Assembly (NCBI GenBank): GCA_964392085.1
Contig: CAYMOV010000124.1
Location: forward strand, 1-6,859
DNA length: 6,859 bases
Origin: CAYMOV01 sp964392085
GTDB taxonomy: Bacteria > Oederibacteriota > Muellerivitia > Muellerivitales > Muellerivitaceae
Reading direction: 5' to 3'
In this document: one piece after another, positions 3,957 through 6,859 of the stretch
Layout of the letters: each line of letters starts with the position of its first letter
How positions within the stretch are numbered: the first letter of the stretch is position 1
The notes under the pieces: model-generated
Database searches by the model: none
The model's input: only the letters and a program-made list of their open reading frames with translations
What the model was told of the DNA's origin: nothing
Program-made: the position numbers and the translations under genes

Positions 3957-6315
3957 GGTCGTCCTCCCCATCGTTTGCCGGACCGGAGGCCTTTCCCGTC
4001 AAACCGGGCACCTCGTCCAGGTTCTTCACCATGATGTCGCGGGGCTTGTTCATGATCGCGGGGCCCACGAGGCCCCGGCGTTCCATCTCATCGAGCAGGC
4101 GGGCCGCCCGGCTATACCCCACCTTGAGGCGCCGCTGGAGGTGCGAGGTGGAGGCCTGCTGGGTCTGGATGACGATCTGCAGGGCTTCCTCGAAAAGCTC
4201 GTCCTCATAGGCCTCGGATTCCTTCTTCTCGCCCTGGGCCAGCTCCTCCAGGTCCACCGCGTAGTCGGGGCGGCCCTGGTCCTTCCAGAATTCGGTCAAA
4301 CGCTCAATGTCTTCCAAACTAACATAGCACCCCTGGAGCCGCAAGGGTTTGGGGGCGCCCGAGGGCAGGTACAGCATGTCGCCGCGCCCCAAAAGGGCCT
4401 CGGCGCCGTTCACATCGAGGATCGTGCGCGAGTCCACCTTCGAGAAAACCTGGAAGGCGATGCGCGACGGGAAGTTCGCCTTGATGATGCCCGTCAGGAC
4501 CTCCACGCTGGGCCGCTGGGTGGCCAGCACGAGGTGGATGCCCACGGCCCGGGCCATCTGGGCCAACCGGGTGATGGAATCCTCCACCTGGTCCCGCGCG
4601 GTCATCATGAGGTCCGCCAACTCGTCGACCAGGGCCACGATGTAGTACATGGGCACCACCGACAGGTCCCCCGCCTCCCGCTTCTTTCCCACCCGGTCGT
4701 TGTAGGTGTCGATGTCGCGCACGCCGAAGTGCGCCAACTGCTGGTACCGGGACTCCATCTCCTTCACCAGCCAGCGGAGGGCGAAGCCCGCCTCCCGGGG
4801 GTCCTTCACCACGGGCAGGCAGAGGTGCGGGAGGTTCTGGTACACCGTGAGCTCGACCCGCTTGGGGTCGATCAACACCAACCGCACTTCCTCGGGCGTG
4901 GCCCGCATGATGAGGCTGGCGATGAGGGCGTTCACGCAGACGCTCTTGCCGGACCCGGTGGCGCCCGCCACGAGCAGGTGGGGCATCTCCTTCAGGTTGC
5001 AGTAGGTCGCGGTGCCCAGGATGTCCTTGCCGAGGGCCGCCAGGATCTTCTTGGGCGAGGCCGTGAACTTCTCGTCGACCAGCAACTCCTTGAGGGTGAC
5101 CACCCGGCCCTTGAGGTTCGGCACCTCGACCCCTACGGTGGCCTTGCCCGGGATGGGCGCCACGACCCGCACCTGGCCGCACTTGAGGGCCAGGGCCAGG
5201 TCGTCCGACAGGGAGGAGATGCGGTTGATCTTCACGCCGACGGCCAACTGCAGTTCGTACTGGGTCACCGTGGGCCCGGGGTTCACCCCGACCACACTGG
5301 CCTCGACCCCGAAGTTGGCCAGGGCCTCCTTGAGGGTGCGGCTCACGGCCTCGTAATCGTCTTCGCTCTCCGCGGGCGCCTCGGCGTTCTTGAACATGTG
5401 GGCGGTCGGGAGCTTCCAGGACCGGAGCACCCGCGAGGGCTTAGGCTTCTGGTCCTCCAGTTCCTCCTCGGTGATCTTGGTGGTCTTGGGGAACTGGGGT
5501 TTGAGCTTCCCGCCCGATAGGATCGCGGCGGGAGCCGGTTTTTCGTCGGCTTCGGCCTCCAAGGCCGCCTCCTCTTCCTCCAATTCCTCATCCTCGGCCT
5601 GGACCGACTCGTCCTCAACGCCGGGCCCCACCTTGGGCACCATCGGGGGAGACAGCTCCCGGGTTGAGTGCTCCATCACCCTACGGTTCTCATCCTGGAG
5701 CTTTTTGCGGGCCGCGTCGGCAACTTTCCTTTCCTGGGCCCGGGACGCCCGGTCCTTCCAGGCCGCCAGCATTTGGGCCCAACCGCCCTTCAGGAAACCC
5801 CCGGCGATCCCGATCCCCGAGAAGAACCCCCTGCCGGCCATCTGCCCGGCCTTGACTAGGTGCCCTTCCCGCTCAAGGAGCCAAGCCGCCAGGACGAAGA
5901 AGAGGAGGCAGAAAAAGGTGGCCCCGAAGGTGGTGAGGTTGTGTTGGAGGAAATCCCCGAAGTAGGCCCCGAACTGGCCGCCCAGCCCGGCGCCCGTGGG
6001 CAGTTTCTTCTCCGGCAGGAAGAGGGCGAGGGGGACGCAGATCGAGACCAACCCCAGGAAGAGCCCCGAGAAACGGCTGAGCGGCTTATCGACCCATTCG
6101 CCCTTCCCGGCCAGGAAAGCCAGGTTGAACAGGACCGGCGGAAAGGCCCAGGCGCAGGCGCCGAACAGCCCGTAAAGGGCGTAGGAGAAATAGAAACCCA
6201 ACTGGCCCAACAAGTTGGGTTTGTCGCCCATCGGGAGGAGGGAAAGGAGGATCAAAAGCCCTAAGGCACCCAGGAGGAACGCCCCCAGGAAATGTGTACG
6301 GTTTTCTTTGGCCAA
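3943..6315 (-). CDS. ftsK: FtsK/SpoIIIE family DNA translocase
   Basis: The 790-residue product is an ATP-driven DNA pump that clears chromosome termini through the closing division septum and, in many bacteria, activates XerCD at dif. Residues 10-148 hold about four membrane helices. A charged linker follows (about 180-320), with an acidic cluster EDEELEEEEAALEAEADE at 241-258. The alpha domain covers about 320-400 and the RecA-like motor about 410-690. Visible motifs are Walker A GATGSGKS (451-458), LIDPKRVEL (481-489), Walker B VDELADL (563-569) and LATQRPS (597-603). A gamma winged-helix domain for reading polar DNA motifs lies at about 703-765 (TSHLQRRLKVGYSRAARLLD). Its length resembles SpoIIIE (about 790) rather than E. 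coli FtsK (over 1300). It starts with TTG (6315-6313), supported by AGGAG (6328-6324) 8 bases upstream. It begins 30 bases after the toxin gene and ends with TAA overlapping the lolA-like start. Confidence 0.97.
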   Translation of the reverse strand: MAKENRTHFLGAFLLGALGLLILLSLLPMGDKPNLLGQLGFYFSYALYGLFGACAWAFPPVLFNLAFLAGKGEWVDKPLSRFSGLFLGLVSICVPLALFLPEKKLPTGAGLGGQFGAYFGDFLQHNLTTFGATFFCLLFFVLAAWLLEREGHLVKAGQMAGRGFFSGIGIAGGFLKGGWAQMLAAWKDRASRAQERKVADAARKKLQDENRRVMEHSTRELSPPMVPKVGPGVEDESVQAEDEELEEEEAALEAEADEKPAPAAILSGGKLKPQFPKTTKITEEELEDQKPKPSRVLRSWKLPTAHMFKNAEAPAESEDDYEAVSRTLKEALANFGVEASVVGVNPGPTVTQYELQLAVGVKINRISSLSDDLALALKCGQVRVVAPIPGKATVGVEVPNLKGRVVTLKELLVDEKFTASPKKILAALGKDILGTATYCNLKEMPHLLVAGATGSGKSVCVNALIASLIMRATPEEVRLVLIDPKRVELTVYQNLPHLCLPVVKDPREAGFALRWLVKEMESRYQQLAHFGVRDIDTYNDRVGKKREAGDLSVVPMYYIVALVDELADLMMTARDQVEDSITRLAQMARAVGIHLVLATQRPSVEVLTGIIKANFPSRIAFQVFSKVDSRTILDVNGAEALLGRGDMLYLPSGAPKPLRLQGCYVSLEDIERLTEFWKDQGRPDYAVDLEELAQGEKKESEAYEDELFEEALQIVIQTQQASTSHLQRRLKVGYSRAARLLDEMERRGLVGPAIMNKPRDIMVKNLDEVPGLTGKASGPANDGEDDHADA

Positions 6316-6323
6316 CTTAGTTT

Positions 6324-6328
6324 CTCCT
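6324..6328 (-). promoter_or_regulatory. Ribosome binding site that fixes the TTG start of ftsK
   Basis: AGGAG on the minus strand lies 8 bases before the TTG at 6315-6313. No ATG in the same frame occurs close by, and the encoded N-terminus (MAKENRTHFLGAFLL) leads straight into the first membrane helix, so this start is well supported. The site falls in the 30-base gap after the toxin stop codon, where I see no terminator hairpin. Confidence 0.7.
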
Positions 6329-6345
6329 GGCGATTTGAACGACCC

Positions 6346-6597
6346 TCAACGGCCCCCGCGGACGACCAACCGCAGGTCCAACACCTGTAATACCTTGTTC
6401 CGCACCTCATATAAGACGCGGAACTCCCCCGTTTTGAGCCGGTAAACCGAGTCGAGCCCCGGACAAGGCTGGGCACCCTCAGGCTTGGGGTTACCCTCCA
6501 AGCCCACCAACAAATCCACAGCCCGTTGCTTCAGGGCGCCGGACAGGCGCCCCAGTTCCCCCAATGCGCTTTGGGCCAATTCAACGTGGAGGGGCAT
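6346..6597 (-). CDS. RelE/ParE-superfamily toxin of a type II toxin-antitoxin pair
   Basis: The start is the ATG at 6597-6595, inside the end of the antitoxin gene (17-base overlap), with GAGG (6608-6605) 7 bases upstream. A longer frame from 6693 exists but would run deep into the antitoxin gene, and its extra residues look out-of-frame. The 83-residue product begins MPLHVELAQSALGELGRL and carries the RelE/ParE-fold strands as GLDSVYRLKTGEFRVLYEVR (47-66), then KVLQVLDLRLVVRGGR to the end. The basic residues R53, K55, R60 and R66 fit this superfamily, whose members cut ribosome-bound mRNA (RelE) or poison gyrase (ParE). The last strand is unusual: most relatives end with a GHR-x-x-x-Y type motif, and here neither the His nor the final Tyr is seen. 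I cannot say which target applies or whether it is active. It is followed after 30 bases by ftsK. Confidence 0.85.
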   Translation of the reverse strand: MPLHVELAQSALGELGRLSGALKQRAVDLLVGLEGNPKPEGAQPCPGLDSVYRLKTGEFRVLYEVRNKVLQVLDLRLVVRGGR

Positions 6598-6856
6598 GCT
6601 TGCGCCTCGCTCGGTCCAGAAGGGATTTGGGGACGGCCTTCGCAAGGGGCACCGAACCCCGGCGCTTGGCCTCGGCCACCGCAAGAAGGTCACCTTCTTC
6701 CTCGATGCGGGCGATCAGGTCGCGGTCCTCGGGGGACACCATGACGGCCAGGACCTTGCCCCGCCGGGTGATCTCCACGGTTTCCTTGGCATAGGCCACC
6801 TGCTCGACCAGTTCGGCCAAGCGACCCCGCGCGTCGGAAATGGAGATTTGCCTCAT
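6581..6856 (-). CDS. Phd/YefM-family antitoxin
   Basis: The 91-residue protein starts MRQISISDARGRLAELVEQV, then ETVEITRRGKVLAVMVSPED (25-44), which is the standard Phd/YefM N-terminal DNA-binding fold. The cues are the 'I-S-x-S-x-A-R-x-x-L' helix, a strand pair around the 'I-T-R-R-G-K' turn and 'A-V-x-V-S'. The C-terminal half (about 45-91) is charged and basic at the end, with ARRKHAPPR, and should be the flexible region that wraps the toxin. In this family the antitoxin, alone or with toxin, represses its own promoter, which would lie just outside the window to the right. The ATG is only 3 bases from the window end, so its ribosome binding site is not visible, but the N-terminus is the expected length. 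Antitoxin first, toxin second and overlapping, is the classical order and allows translational coupling. Confidence 0.9.
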   Translation of the reverse strand: MRQISISDARGRLAELVEQVAYAKETVEITRRGKVLAVMVSPEDRDLIARIEEEGDLLAVAEAKRRGSVPLAKAVPKSLLDRARRKHAPPR

Positions 6857-6859
6857 CGA

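Noticed and set aside
3957..3971. Earlier ATG for the lolA-like gene
   Set aside because: There is no Shine-Dalgarno before it, whereas the ATG at 3956 has GGGAGG at ideal distance and starts a normal signal peptide.
2556..4034. A 492-codon plus-strand frame opposite the rodZ-like and lolA-like genes
   Set aside because: Low-complexity Gly/Arg/Leu/His composition and full antisense overlap with two real genes; no ribosome binding site or family feature.
4319..5182. A 287-codon minus-strand frame inside ftsK
   Set aside because: It lies in another frame of ftsK and gives a Gly/Arg/Pro/His-rich product with no recognisable features.
3616..5520. A 634-codon plus-strand frame opposite ftsK
   Set aside because: Rich in His, Gly, Leu and Val in a repetitive way typical of the complement of GC-rich codons. 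ftsK on the minus strand has every expected motif.
6598..6693. N-terminal extension of the toxin from an upstream start at 6693
   Set aside because: The extra 32 residues would lie within the antitoxin gene and do not resemble the RelE fold. The ATG at 6597 has its own GAGG site and gives the family's usual length.
1..6859. tRNA, rRNA, transposase or prophage attachment signals
   Set aside because: No cloverleaf-like block, rRNA motif, transposase-like product or flanking terminal inverted repeats were seen; the two longer intergenic regions are too short and are accounted for by repeats.

Overview
This window is a compact, GC-rich stretch of bacterial chromosome in which every supported gene lies on the minus strand, so transcription runs from the right end to the left. 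A periplasmic LolA-like protein, a RodZ-like bitopic protein and a four-helix FtsK point to a Gram-negative (diderm) bacterium. I cannot place it more precisely: it could be a delta-proteobacterium-like lineage or an uncultured phylum.

Region by region, in transcription order. (1) 6856-6346: a small type II toxin-antitoxin pair, a Phd/YefM-like antitoxin followed by a RelE/ParE-like toxin whose start overlaps the antitoxin end. (2) 6315-2181: a tight three-gene run of ftsK (DNA translocase), a LolA-like lipoprotein carrier and a RodZ-like cell-shape protein. ftsK and the lolA-like gene overlap by 14 bases, and the lolA-like stop codon abuts the rodZ-like start codon. (3) 2180-2064: a 117-base intergenic region with a perfect 13-base inverted repeat built from an ATTAGGA-type heptamer. 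(4) 2063-481: yajQ (nucleotide-binding protein of the UPF0234 family) overlapping by ATGA with an unrecognised six-helix membrane protein that has a basic, proline-rich N-terminal tail. (5) 480-270: an intergenic region holding a weak hairpin, four tandem copies of the same heptamer on the opposite strand, and a separate decamer tandem repeat. (6) 269-1: the beginning of another minus-strand gene, cut by the window edge, which starts at a non-ATG codon and may have a YbjN/CesT-like chaperone fold.

The central run combines terminus segregation at division (FtsK), lipoprotein traffic to the outer membrane (LolA) and MreB anchoring (RodZ), so it reads as a cell-envelope and division operon. The ftsK-lolA pairing is also found in E. 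coli. I see no convincing new multi-gene system. The points most worth a second look are the toxin-antitoxin pair placed 30 bases ahead of ftsK, the heptamer repeat family shared by both intergenic regions, and the membrane protein translationally coupled to yajQ.
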